Part shown: positions 18,948-28,385 of the stretch, in pieces
Numbering within the stretch: position 1 is the stretch's first letter
Layout of the letters: every line of letters begins with the position of its first letter
NCBI RefSeq assembly: GCF_023073715.1
Contig: NZ_JADPKA010000018.1
Location: forward strand, 124,001 to 188,000
Direction: 5' to 3'
DNA from: Bradyrhizobium sp. 164
Lineage (GTDB): Bacteria; Pseudomonadota; Alphaproteobacteria; Rhizobiales; Xanthobacteraceae
DNA length: 64,000 bases
Position numbers and translations under genes: made by a program
The notes under the pieces: model-generated
What the model was told of the DNA's origin: nothing
The model's input: only the letters and a program-made list of their open reading frames with translations
Database searches by the model: none

Positions 18948-20054
18948 CTATTCTGCAGCGGAGGCGATCCGCTCCGGAAACGCGGCCGCGAGCGAGGCGC
19001 GGTCGGGCTTCAGCACGCCGCGCTCGGTGATGAGGCCGGTCACGAGCCGCGCCGGTGTCACATCGAATGCATAATTCGCGACCGGGGAGCCCTCCGGCAC
19101 GATGCGCACCGTCTCCAGTCTCCCATCCGCGGTGCGGCCGGTCATGTCGGTGACCTCAGAGCCACTGCGCTGCTCGATCGGGATGTCACGGATGCCGTCA
19201 TGGACGGCGAAATCGATCGTCGGCGACGGCAGCGCCACGTAGAACGGCACACCGTTGTCGTGCGCGGCGAGCGCCTTCAGATAGGTGCCGATCTTGTTGC
19301 AGACGTCGCCATTGGCAGCGACGCGGTCGGTGCCGACGATGGCGAGGTCGACCATGCTGTGCTGCATCAGATGGCCACCGGTATTGTCCGGGATCACCGT
19401 GTGCGGCACGCCGTGATGGCCGAGCTCCCAAGCCGTGAGCGAGGCGCCCTGATTGCGCGGGCGGGTCTCGTCGACCCAGACATGGATCTTGATGCCGCGC
19501 TCATGCGCAAGATAGATCGGCGCCGTCGCGGTGCCCCAGTCGACCGTCGCAAGCCAGCCGGCGTTGCAATGAGTGAGAACGTTGACCGTATCGCCCGGCT
19601 TCTTCGCCGCGATCGCCTCGATCAGCTTCAGGCCGTTGCCGGCAATGCCGCGGTTGATTTCGACGTCCTGCTCGACGATCTCGTCGGCGCGCGCGTAGGC
19701 CGCCTCCGCCCGTTCAACCGGATCGATCGGTGCGAGCCTCGCGCGCATCTCGTCCAGCGCCCATTTCAGATTGATCGCGGTCGGCCGCGCCACGACGAGC
19801 GTGTCATAGGCACGCTTCAGGCCGGCGTCGGAGGCGTCCTCGCGCATCGCGAGCGCGATGCCGTAAGCGGCGGTGGCGCCGATCAGCGGCGCGCCGCGCA
19901 CCAGCATGTCGCGGATGGCGACCGCCGCCTCCTCGCATGACGTCAGCTCCGCAACAACAAACTCGTGGGGCAACCTGCGCTGGTCGATCGCGCCGACCGA
20001 CCAGCCGTCGCGCTGGCGCCAGATGCTGCGAAAATGCTTGCCGTCGACCTTCAT
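18948..20054 (-). CDS. mtnA: S-methyl-5-thioribose-1-phosphate isomerase
   Basis: A 368-residue MtnA of the eIF2B-alpha-like superfamily. It converts 5-methylthioribose-1-phosphate to the ribulose isomer in methionine salvage. Visible motifs are [14 protein letters not shown], the HCNAGWLAT segment with the conserved Cys, [17 protein letters not shown] and the catalytic Asp in [19 protein letters not shown]. It lies 18 bp downstream of mtnP, forming a two-gene operon for the first salvage steps. The later genes (mtnBCD or alternatives) are not in the window. Confidence 0.96.
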   Translation of the reverse strand: MKVDGKHFRSIWRQRDGWSVGAIDQRRLPHEFVVAELTSCEEAAVAIRDMLVRGAPLIGATAAYGIALAMREDASDAGLKRAYDTLVVARPTAINLKWALDEMRARLAPIDPVERAEAAYARADEIVEQDVEINRGIAGNGLKLIEAIAAKKPGDTVNVLTHCNAGWLATVDWGTATAPIYLAHERGIKIHVWVDETRPRNQGASLTAWELGHHGVPHTVIPDNTGGHLMQHSMVDLAIVGTDRVAANGDVCNKIGTYLKALAAHDNGVPFYVALPSPTIDFAVHDGIRDIPIEQRSGSEVTDMTGRTADGRLETVRIVPEGSPVANYAFDVTPARLVTGLITERGVLKPDRASLAAAFPERIASAAE

Positions 20055-20072
20055 GGCATTCTGCCTTTCGTC

Positions 20073-20948
<876 letters not shown>

Positions 20949-21070
20949 GCCTGCTCCATCCCATCCGCCACGTGCGACATGGTCAAGCTATGCCAGTTTT
21001 GCGCCAGATTTGGAACGGGGTGGTGGTGTGGTCAGGAAACGGGCGCTATCGCCACGCCATCGGTGTCGCC

Positions 21071-21190
21071 TTGGCGAAAGCAGGACCCATACTGCGACGT
21101 CTATCGGTTGCGAACGGTCTTTGTCCCGAACGACCGGTCTCCGCAAAACTGCTCCCTGGGAAATGGGTCTTGGCTTTCGCCAGAACGACC
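21071..21190. repeat. Palindromic intergenic repeat (ggcgaaagc / gctttcgcc type)
   Basis: The left arm ttggcgaaagcaggacccat (21071-21090) is mirrored by atgggtcttggctttcgcca (21163-21182) with about two mismatches. It fills the space between mtnP and the acyl carrier protein gene. The hairpin at 37397-37432 contains a related gcattcgccagg core. Confidence 0.6.
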
Positions 21191-21202
21191 GCAGTGGTTC
21201 AA

Positions 21203-21475
21203 CTAAGCTGCGTTCGCCGGCTGCAGCTGAGCTGCGATCATCCGCTCCAGCGTCTCGACGGTCTGGAAATTCTCCGGCGTGATTTCGGCTTGCGGGATGG
21301 TGAAGTCGAACTCGGCCTCGACGCCGAGCATCAGATTGACCATGTCCATCGAGGTCAGGCCGACATCGACGAGCTTCGCCGATGGCGTGATGTCCGCCGT
21401 GAGCGAGTTCTGTTCGATGATGCCCTTCACCAGCTTGATGATGCGATTGCGCATGTCGGTATTGAAAGCCTGCAT
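21203..21475 (-). CDS. Acyl carrier protein of the amino acid:[carrier protein] ligase system
   Basis: A 90-residue carrier protein. The four-helix ACP pattern is visible: MRNRIIKLVKGIIEQN (helix 1), then KLVDVGLTSMDMVNLMLGVE, where Ser42 in GLTSMD is the 4'-phosphopantetheine attachment site at the start of helix 2, then an acidic EFDFTIPQAEITPENFQTVETL segment. It is not the fatty-acid AcpP: the attachment site is GLTSMD rather than GADSLD and there are no fab genes nearby. The ATG ending at 21475 was chosen; a TTG two codons upstream with GGGA closer to it is an alternative. It is divergent from a flavoprotein and an aminoacyl-synthetase-like ligase that very probably loads it. Confidence 0.88.
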   Translation of the reverse strand: MQAFNTDMRNRIIKLVKGIIEQNSLTADITPSAKLVDVGLTSMDMVNLMLGVEAEFDFTIPQAEITPENFQTVETLERMIAAQLQPANAA

Positions 21476-21833
21476 CGGCAAATTCCCATCTGTCTATCGG
21501 AGGCGGACCGGACTGCCGGCTACGATGGGCACGGCCAGTCGATCCCGCAATGGGCGCGAGGATTACTTCGTCCTTCTTAGTAAACGATGACTCAGATTGA
21601 CTAAAATTTGGAGGGCTCTTCCAGAATCCTAACGGGTCCGCTGAATTTCGGCCCCCTCCAACAACCTGACCTTAACTGTTCGTTCGGAATTGGGCTTTGT
21701 TTACCCTCTATTTCATCGACGAATTTGAATTAAATCCGTAGCCTCGTCTCACAAGCAAAGATGGTCGGAGGATCGCCGGCGGCATCGCGAATGATGGCGG
21801 CGATCTCGAACGGCGAACCGGAGGCGGACGAGC
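21476..21833. promoter_or_regulatory. Divergent promoter region of the aminoacyl-carrier-protein cluster
   Basis: A 358-bp gene-free region between the carrier protein gene and the flavoprotein gene, visibly richer in A and T than its neighbours around 21570-21740. It should hold both promoters. I see an inverted ttagt / actaa pair at 21577-21581 and 21600-21604 but no convincing -35/-10 pair, and no coding frame that looks real. Confidence 0.45.
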
Positions 21834-23051
21834 ATGAACGTGCGTGAAGCAGTCCTCACTGTCGACGAAACGCAGACGAGCTTTCTCGAGCAGGGCCCCT
21901 CCCTGATCGAGCGTGCCGCCCGGACAGCCGCTGCCGCAGCGGCCGACGCAGACGGGGTCGATCGCGACGCCCGCTTCCCCCACAAGGCTTTCGAGGTTGC
22001 GCGCGAGCAGAAACTGCTTGGCGTCATGATCCCGGTCGAATTCGGCGGCTTTGGCGCCTCAATCTACGATGTCACCGACATCTGCTATACGCTCGGACGC
22101 GCCTGCGCTTCCACCGCGATGATCTACGCGATGCACCAGACCAAGGTTGCCTGCGTCGTCAGGCACGGCCACGGCATCCCCTGGATGGAAACCATGATGC
22201 GCCGGGTCGCGCGCGACCAGTGGCTGCTCGCCTCTTCCACCACCGAGGGACAGAACGGCGGCAACATCCGCGCCAGCGCCGCCGCCGTCGATCACGCCGG
22301 CGACATCGTGTCGCTAGTACGCGACGCCACCGTGATCTCCTACGGCGCCGAAGCCGACGGTCTCGTCACCATCGCCCGCCGCGCCACTGACGCTGCCGCT
22401 TCCGACCAAGTGCTGCTGGCACTCGCCAAGGACGATTATTCGCTGAAGCGCACGCTGGGTTGGGAAACGCTCGGCATGCGCGGCACCTGCTCGACCGGTT
22501 TCGAGCTGAAGGTGGATTGCCCCGCCGACCGCGTTTTCCGGGAATCCTATGACAAGATCCACGCCCAGACCATGACGCCATTCGCGCATCTATGCTGGTC
22601 GTCCGCTTGGGCCGGCATTGCCGCCGCCGCGGTGACCCGTGCGCAGGCCTTCATTCGCAAAGCGGCCCGCAGCTCCGGCGGACAAATGCCGCCGGCCGCG
22701 GCGCATTTCACCGCCGCGAAGATGTCACTCGCAAAGCTGCGCGCGCTGATCGCTGCCAACATCGACGCCTTCGCCGGCGCCGAGCATGACGAGCGCGCGC
22801 TGAGCTCGCTCGACTTCCAATCCTCGATCACGCTTTTAAAGGTGCAGGCCTCCGAGCTCGCGGTCGAGACTGTGATGCATGCGATGCGCACAGCGGGCCT
22901 TTCCGGCTACCGCAACGACGGTGAGTTCACCATGGGCCGCCACCTGCGCGACGTTCTGTCGTCGCCGATCATGATCAACAATGACCGTATTCTCGCCAAC
23001 GCCGCGACATCGACGCTGATGAGCGGCGTTCCATTGAGCCTTCGTGACTGA
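21834..23051 (+). CDS. Acyl-CoA-dehydrogenase-like flavoprotein, carrier-protein cluster
   Basis: A 405-residue member of the acyl-CoA dehydrogenase fold. The N-terminal helical domain includes EQKLLGVMIPVEFGGFGASIYDV. The middle beta domain has WLLASSTTEGQNGGNIRAS and TLGWETLGMRGTCSTGFELK, and the C-terminal helical domain ends GRHLRDVLSSPIMINNDRIL. Where ordinary dehydrogenases have I-Y-E-G-T with the catalytic Glu, this protein reads I-M-I-N-N (residues 379-383), so the usual base seems absent. Related flavoproteins act on carrier-bound aminoacyl groups (for example prolyl-carrier oxidases) or are N-oxygenases. It is first in an operon with the amino acid:[carrier protein] ligase, so a carrier-bound aminoacyl thioester is the likely substrate (inference). 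Confidence 0.85.
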   Translation: MNVREAVLTVDETQTSFLEQGPSLIERAARTAAAAAADADGVDRDARFPHKAFEVAREQKLLGVMIPVEFGGFGASIYDVTDICYTLGRACASTAMIYAMHQTKVACVVRHGHGIPWMETMMRRVARDQWLLASSTTEGQNGGNIRASAAAVDHAGDIVSLVRDATVISYGAEADGLVTIARRATDAAASDQVLLALAKDDYSLKRTLGWETLGMRGTCSTGFELKVDCPADRVFRESYDKIHAQTMTPFAHLCWSSAWAGIAAAAVTRAQAFIRKAARSSGGQMPPAAAHFTAAKMSLAKLRALIAANIDAFAGAEHDERALSSLDFQSSITLLKVQASELAVETVMHAMRTAGLSGYRNDGEFTMGRHLRDVLSSPIMINNDRILANAATSTLMSGVPLSLRD

Positions 23052-23124
23052 CGTGCCTTCATGACCGACTAGCCTTGGCGACTGAACCAACAAGAACAAT
23101 TTGAGATAGCAGGACATCAACTCC

Positions 23125-24105
23125 ATGAACATTGCCGTCCTCCCCAATTCGCCCGCGACCGCACCAGAGATCATCGATCCGCTCGATCATCTCATCGACA
23201 AGCTATTCCACCGCATGGGCTCGGACGGGGTCTACGCCCGCACCGCGCTCTACGAGGGCATCGTCGAGAAGCTCGCCACGCTGATCACTGGCCATCGCGA
23301 GGCCGGAACCGAGGTGATGCGCTTTCCGCCGGTGATGAGCCGGGCTCAGCTGGAGAAATCCGGCTACCTCAAGAGCTTTCCGAACCTGCTCGGCTGCGTC
23401 TGCGGGCTGCACGGCACCGAACGCGAGATCAACGCTGCGGTGAGCCGCTTTGATGCCGGTGGCGACTGGACCTCATCGCTCTCGCCGGCCGACCTCGTGC
23501 TGTCGCCAGCCGCCTGCTATCCCGTCTACCCGATCGCAGCAAGCCGAGGCCAATTGCCGAAGGGCGGTCTGCGCTTCGACGTCGCCGCCGATTGCTTCCG
23601 CCGCGAGCCGTCAAAGCATCTCGACCGCCTGCAATCGTTCCGGATGCGCGAATATGTCTGTATCGGCAGCCCCGATGACGTCGCCGACTTCCGCGAGCGC
23701 TGGATGGTGCGCGCGCAGGCGATCGCCCGCGACCTCGGCCTGACCTTCCGCGTCGACTACGCCAGCGATCCTTTCTTCGGCCGCGTCGGCCAGATGAAGG
23801 CGGTGAGCCAGAAGCAGCAGCAGCTGAAGTTCGAGCTCCTGATCCCGCTGCGCTCGGAGCAGCAGCCGACCGCCTGCATGAGCTTCAACTATCACCGCGA
23901 GCATTTCGGCACGACCTGGGGCATTCAGGATGCCAATGGCGAGCCGGCCCACACCGGCTGCGTTGCCTTCGGCATGGACCGGCTCGCGGTCGCCCTGTTT
24001 CACACCCACGGCACTGATACCGCTTCCTGGCCAGCCAGGGTGCGGGACGTCCTGGGCTTACAGCCGCATGTTGCGGCCGAGGCCCACGGCGAAGGCTGGC
24101 GCTAA
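23125..24105 (+). CDS. Amino acid:[carrier protein] ligase (class II aminoacyl-tRNA synthetase-like)
   Basis: A 326-residue homologue of the catalytic core of atypical seryl-tRNA synthetase without a tRNA-binding domain. The family activates a small amino acid with ATP and transfers it to the phosphopantetheine arm of a dedicated carrier protein. Class II motif 2 is ADCFRREPSKHLDRLQSFRMREY (around 155-177) and motif 3 is GCVAFGMDRLAVALF (278-292). C131, E176 and C279 sit exactly at the zinc-ligand positions I recall for B. japonicum Bll0957, a glycine-specific enzyme of the same length, so this is probably its orthologue. The ATG at 23125 lies 73 bp after the flavoprotein. The cognate carrier protein is the divergent gene at 21203-21475. 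Confidence 0.93.
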   Translation: MNIAVLPNSPATAPEIIDPLDHLIDKLFHRMGSDGVYARTALYEGIVEKLATLITGHREAGTEVMRFPPVMSRAQLEKSGYLKSFPNLLGCVCGLHGTEREINAAVSRFDAGGDWTSSLSPADLVLSPAACYPVYPIAASRGQLPKGGLRFDVAADCFRREPSKHLDRLQSFRMREYVCIGSPDDVADFRERWMVRAQAIARDLGLTFRVDYASDPFFGRVGQMKAVSQKQQQLKFELLIPLRSEQQPTACMSFNYHREHFGTTWGIQDANGEPAHTGCVAFGMDRLAVALFHTHGTDTASWPARVRDVLGLQPHVAAEAHGEGWR

Positions 24106-24146
24106 CGGAACTCACGAGGCTGACCATTTCCACGGGCAAGACGAGC

Positions 24147-25022
24147 GTGATCCACACCAAGGTCCGATGCCGCGAAATCACCGAGCCCGATGTCGAAGCC
24201 ATCGCGGACCTGCTGACGGGCGGCTTCATCGGCCGCTCGCGGGACTATTGGATACAAGGCCTGCGCCGGCAGGCTTTCCGGACCGTGCCGGAGGGCTATC
24301 CGCGCTTCGGCTACATGCTCGAGGATGACGGCACACCGGTCGGCGTACTGCTATTGATCTACACGGCGCGCCAGCACGGCGAAGAGACCGCCATCCAGTG
24401 CAATTTGTCGAGCTGGTATGTCGATCCGGCCTACCGCAACTACGCGCCGCTGCTGACCAAGATCGCGCAGCGGCACAAGGACGTCACTTATCTCAACATC
24501 AGCCCGGCGCCGTGGACCTGGCCGATCATCGAGACGCAGGGCTTTCGCGCCTATTGCTGCGGGATATTCTTCTCGGTGCCTGCGCTGGCGCGCCCCCCGC
24601 GCTGGAGCACGATCGAGGTGATCTCGCCGCACGCCAAGGCGATCCAGGGGCTTGGCGAACCCGAGACCGAGTTGCTGACACGACATGCGCGCTACAATTG
24701 CCTCAGCCTCGTCTGCCGCACACCGGAGGGAACGTTCCCCTTCATCCTGCAACCGGTGCGCATCCGCCGCGGCTTCATTGCGCCGCCTGCGATGAAGCTG
24801 ATCTACTGCCGCAACACCGCCGAATATGCCACTTGCGCCGGCCGGATCGGCCGGCTGTTGCTGCGGCTCGGCAAGATTGCGGTGGCCGTCGATTCCAACG
24901 GCCCGCTTCCCGGCCTCGTCGGCCTCTACACCGAACGGCGCGGCCGCAAATATTTCAAGGGCCCGCACCGGCCGCAGCTCGCCGATCTCACCGACACGGA
25001 ACTGGTGCTGTACGGGCCTTGA
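24147..25022 (+). CDS. GNAT-fold acyltransferase-like protein, carrier-protein cluster
   Basis: A 291-residue protein whose N-terminal part follows a GNAT acyltransferase pattern: VRCREITEPDVEAIADLLTGGF, then FGYMLEDDGTPVGVLLLIYTA (strands 3-4) and NLSSWYVDPAYRNYAPLLTKIA at the acyl-CoA pyrophosphate-binding site. The C-terminal half (from about residue 150) has no motif I know. It lies 41 bp downstream of the amino acid:[carrier protein] ligase on the same strand, so it is the third gene of that operon and may transfer the carrier-bound group to an acceptor (inference). The start is the GTG at 24147; an in-frame CTG nine codons earlier is possible. Confidence 0.72.
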   Translation: MIHTKVRCREITEPDVEAIADLLTGGFIGRSRDYWIQGLRRQAFRTVPEGYPRFGYMLEDDGTPVGVLLLIYTARQHGEETAIQCNLSSWYVDPAYRNYAPLLTKIAQRHKDVTYLNISPAPWTWPIIETQGFRAYCCGIFFSVPALARPPRWSTIEVISPHAKAIQGLGEPETELLTRHARYNCLSLVCRTPEGTFPFILQPVRIRRGFIAPPAMKLIYCRNTAEYATCAGRIGRLLLRLGKIAVAVDSNGPLPGLVGLYTERRGRKYFKGPHRPQLADLTDTELVLYGP

Positions 25023-25049
25023 GCAGGCCGGCAGACTGCGCCTTGGCCC

Positions 25050-25167
25050 GTCATCCGGAGGTGCTCGCCCTGTGCAGCGCGGCACGCCTCGAAGGATGAA
25101 CCGGCCGCGATGCAGCCGGCCCGACGCCCTTCCAGATCTCAGCTATGCTCCGGCACCTCAGGATGAC
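25050..25167. repeat. Palindromic intergenic repeat (gtcatccggaggtgc type)
   Basis: The left end gtcatccggaggtgc (25050-25064) is mirrored by gcacctcaggatgac (25153-25167) with two mismatches, and gcctcgaaggatgaa lies inside. It separates the carrier-protein cluster from the PAS/GGDEF/EAL gene. No coding content. Confidence 0.7.
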
Positions 25168-25314
25168 AGTGATACTCCGTGCACACGCATCTCTGCACCG
25201 CCGGTCACTCTCCGTAAACTACTGCCCTTAAGGGAATTTTCCGGCCTCTTCGCTACCCTCGGCGGCTGAATTACGTCGCGTTAAGTCTATTGCCCGCCGA
25301 GATCCACGACTCTC

Positions 25315-25881
25315 ATGATGTCGACCCGCGAGAACGAGCATGGTGCACACCGCGAACAGGCCCCCGAGGCCCTGGTCGCGCCCAGCCAGCTTGCGCTCGA
25401 CCACATGGAGCAGGGCGTCTGCGTCTACGATGCCCACAACCGGATCGTGCTGGTCAATCAGCGCTACCTCACGCTGTTCGACATGTCGGCCGATATCGTG
25501 CGGGTGGGCACGAGCTATCGCGAGGTGCTTGCCCACAGCGCGACGCGCGGAAACTTTCCGCAGGACGAGATTGATGCACTTTACTCGGCGCGGTTGGCGC
25601 AAATTGCAGGGGGCAAGCCATTCCGCACCGAACAGCGGCTTGCCAGCGGCCTCGTCATGGCGCTCGAGCTGAAGCCTCTCCCCGGCGGCGGCTGGATGAC
25701 GATCTGCGACGACGTCAGTCGTCTCGCCGACTCGAGGCGGAATTGCGCGTGCAGACGGAGCGTAGCCAGCACGCGCTCGCGAACATGTCGCACGGCCTCA
25801 TCATGTACGATGCCGACAGCCGCGTCGTCGTCTGCAACGGCCGGTTCCTTGACCTTTACAACCTCGACTCCGAAATCGTGA
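25315..25881 (+). pseudogene. N-terminal PAS part of a frameshifted PAS-GGDEF-EAL gene
   Basis: This frame begins MMSTRENEHG and encodes a PAS domain (LALDHMEQGVCVYDAHNRIV, GGGWMTICDDVSRLAD) up to about 25730. After that it reads out of frame into nonsense and ends at 25881. The true continuation (LEAELRVQTERSQHAL) is in the frame of the next feature. Adding one C in gactcgag near 25730 joins the two into one protein of about 955 residues. The linker then has 24 residues between D-V and N-M, identical in length to the two intact inter-PAS linkers further on. This is strong internal evidence for a one-base deletion, either real or a sequencing error. Confidence 0.8.
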
Positions 25882-28181
25882 AGCCGGGCATCTCGCACAG
25901 CACAGTGATCGAGCACTGGATGTCGCGCGGCAACCTGACGGGCATGTCGGCCGATGAGTTCCATCACACCAGGCTGGCTGACGTGCGCGCCAGGAAAGCG
26001 AAAACCCTGCTGGTCATGCGCTATGACGGGCGGATGGTGCAGGCGGTCTCCCGCTTCCTTCCCGACGGCGGCTGGGTGACGGTGCACGAGGACGTCACCG
26101 AGCGGCTGCAATACGAGGAAACGCTGAGGCAGCAGAACTTCATCCTCGATGCGGCGCTGGAGAACATGGCGCACGGACTCGCTTTCTACGATAGCGAGAT
26201 GCGGCTTCGCGTCTGCAACACCACCTACCGCACGATCTGCCGACTGTCGCCCGAGGAGACACGGCCCGGCACGCATCTTTCCGAGCTGATCGAGCGGTCG
26301 ATGGCGAACGGCGCGTTCGCTTCCGAATACAGCCCGCAACAACTCCTGGAAGCCGCCAGCGCGAGGATCGCGAACCGCGATTCCTCGCCGATGCGACGGC
26401 GCATGTCCAACGGGATCGTGATCTCGGTGCGCTATTGTGCACTGCCCGATGGCGGCTTCGTCGCCACCTACGAGGACATCACCGAACGCGAGCGCGCCAT
26501 CGAGGAGCTGAGCGAGCAGTATCGACGTTTCGACGCCGCATTGAACAACATGAGCCAGGGCCTGTGCATGCTCGATTCGAGCCTGCGCGTCATCGTCTGC
26601 AACCGCCGCTATATCGAGATGTACGGCCTCTCGACCGAGATCGTGAAGCCGGGCGTCTCGATGCGCGAGATCATGGAGCACAGCTGCGAGCTCGGCATCC
26701 ATCCGAACACCACGGGCGCGCGGCTCTATGCCGACTATGTCGAGAGGCTGCGCGAGGGCGAGCACACGCTGCATCGCCATTTGAGCGACGGCCGCATCAT
26801 CAAGCTCAATCACAAGCGGATGGAGCTTGGCGGCTGGGTCGTCACCTATGAGGATGTCACCGAGCGCCACAAGGCCCAGGCCCGCGTCGCGCACATGGCA
26901 CGCCACGATTCGCTGACAGACCTGCCCAATCGCACGCTGTTCCGCGAGAAGATGAGCGAGGGGCTGAACCAGGTCGCGATCGCCGGCGGCGCGATGGCGG
27001 TGCTGTGTTTCGACCTCGATAATTTCAAGACCGTCAACGACCGCCTCGGCCACGCGGCAGGCGACCGCCTGCTGCGCTGGGTTGCGGCGCGGCTGAAGGA
27101 GAATGTCGGCGAGCATGATACCGTCGCGCGGCTCGGCGGCGACGAATTCGCCGTGCTCCAACGCGGACCGCAGCCGCAATCGGCTGAAAAGCTCGCCCGT
27201 CGCCTGGTCGAGATCATCGGCCACCCCCCGCCGCTGGAAAACCAGTCGATCCATATCGGCGTCTCCGTCGGTATCGCGGTCGCGCCCGACCACGGGCTCG
27301 ATGCCGACGAGCTAATGAAATGCGCCGACCTCGCCCTTTACCAGGCTAAGGCCAAGGGCCGCGGCGCCTATCAGCTGTTCGAGCCCGAGATGGAGGAAGA
27401 GGCGCGCAGCCGGCATGCGCTGGAGCACGATCTGCGCGGCGCGTTGGAAGCACGTGAATTCCATCTCGTGTTCCAGCCGCAAGTGCGGCTCGACAATTCC
27501 GAGCTGACCGGCTTCGAAGCGCTGTTGCGCTGGAAGCATCCCTCGCGCGGCTTCGTCTCGCCGGCCGAATTCATTCCGATCGCGGAAGAGACCGGGCTGA
27601 TCGTCCCGATCGGCGAAAGGGTGCTGCGAACCGCCTGTGCGTCCGCTGTATCCTGGCCCGAGGTCACCATCGCGGTAAACCTGTCGCCGGTGCAGTTCCG
27701 CTCGCGCGGCTTGGTGACGATGGTCACGAGCGCACTTGCGGAAGCCGGCCTGTCGCCACAACGCCTCGAGCTCGAGGTCACCGAGACGGCGCTGCTCGAC
27801 GACAGCGAGGCGACGATAGAGATCCTGCACCAGCTCCGCGCACTCGGCGTGCGGGTCAGCCTCGACGATTTTGGCGTCGGCTATTCCTCGCTGAGCTATT
27901 TGCGCAAATTTCCGTTCGATCGCATCAAGATCGACCGCTCTTTCGTCGGCACCCTCGGCGAGAGCCCCGAAAGCGTCGCCATCGTCCGCACCATCGCCAG
28001 CCTCGGCTCCGTGCTCGGGGTCGAGACCACGGCGGAGGGGGTGGAGACCGCGGAGCAACTCGACTTCGTGCGCGAATGCGGCTGCACCGCCGTGCAGGGC
28101 TATTATTTCGGCAAGCCGTGCCCGGCGGCCGAAGTCGGCGGCATCATCGAGACGCTGAGCGCAATCCGGCGCGTGGCGTAG
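25743..28181 (+). CDS. PAS-GGDEF-EAL cyclic-di-GMP enzyme, main part of frameshifted gene
   Basis: An 812-residue frame from a TTG at 25743, though the original start was almost surely at 25315. It holds three PAS-type repeats (each with N-M-(S/A)-(H/Q)-G-L and an E-D-(V/I)-T-E-R end), at about residues 9-122, 130-245 and 250-368. A GGDEF domain (about 375-540) has an intact RLGGDEFAVL, and an EAL domain (about 555-800) has GFEALLRWKHP, DDFGVGYSS and ETTAEGVE. Both catalytic motifs look intact, so it could both make and break cyclic-di-GMP. If expressed from an internal start it would lack one PAS sensor. It is a cytosolic protein with no membrane segments. Confidence 0.9.
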   Translation: MRVQTERSQHALANMSHGLIMYDADSRVVVCNGRFLDLYNLDSEIVKPGISHSTVIEHWMSRGNLTGMSADEFHHTRLADVRARKAKTLLVMRYDGRMVQAVSRFLPDGGWVTVHEDVTERLQYEETLRQQNFILDAALENMAHGLAFYDSEMRLRVCNTTYRTICRLSPEETRPGTHLSELIERSMANGAFASEYSPQQLLEAASARIANRDSSPMRRRMSNGIVISVRYCALPDGGFVATYEDITERERAIEELSEQYRRFDAALNNMSQGLCMLDSSLRVIVCNRRYIEMYGLSTEIVKPGVSMREIMEHSCELGIHPNTTGARLYADYVERLREGEHTLHRHLSDGRIIKLNHKRMELGGWVVTYEDVTERHKAQARVAHMARHDSLTDLPNRTLFREKMSEGLNQVAIAGGAMAVLCFDLDNFKTVNDRLGHAAGDRLLRWVAARLKENVGEHDTVARLGGDEFAVLQRGPQPQSAEKLARRLVEIIGHPPPLENQSIHIGVSVGIAVAPDHGLDADELMKCADLALYQAKAKGRGAYQLFEPEMEEEARSRHALEHDLRGALEAREFHLVFQPQVRLDNSELTGFEALLRWKHPSRGFVSPAEFIPIAEETGLIVPIGERVLRTACASAVSWPEVTIAVNLSPVQFRSRGLVTMVTSALAEAGLSPQRLELEVTETALLDDSEATIEILHQLRALGVRVSLDDFGVGYSSLSYLRKFPFDRIKIDRSFVGTLGESPESVAIVRTIASLGSVLGVETTAEGVETAEQLDFVRECGCTAVQGYYFGKPCPAAEVGGIIETLSAIRRVA

Positions 28182-28385
28182 CGGCTTCGCCCGCTCAAAT
28201 TCCGTATCTCGGCACGCCGCCGAACGACCAATTGTCGCATGGATGGTTTCCGGCGGAAGTGCCGTCTCGCTCCTTGCCTGGCACAGACGCAATGGCGCTT
28301 TTCTTCTCTCGTGATTTCGGGAACAATCGTCCCACAAAATGAGAGACGGCGGCTTGAGCGAGGCCGCTGCGAGGGAGGCGTTTCT

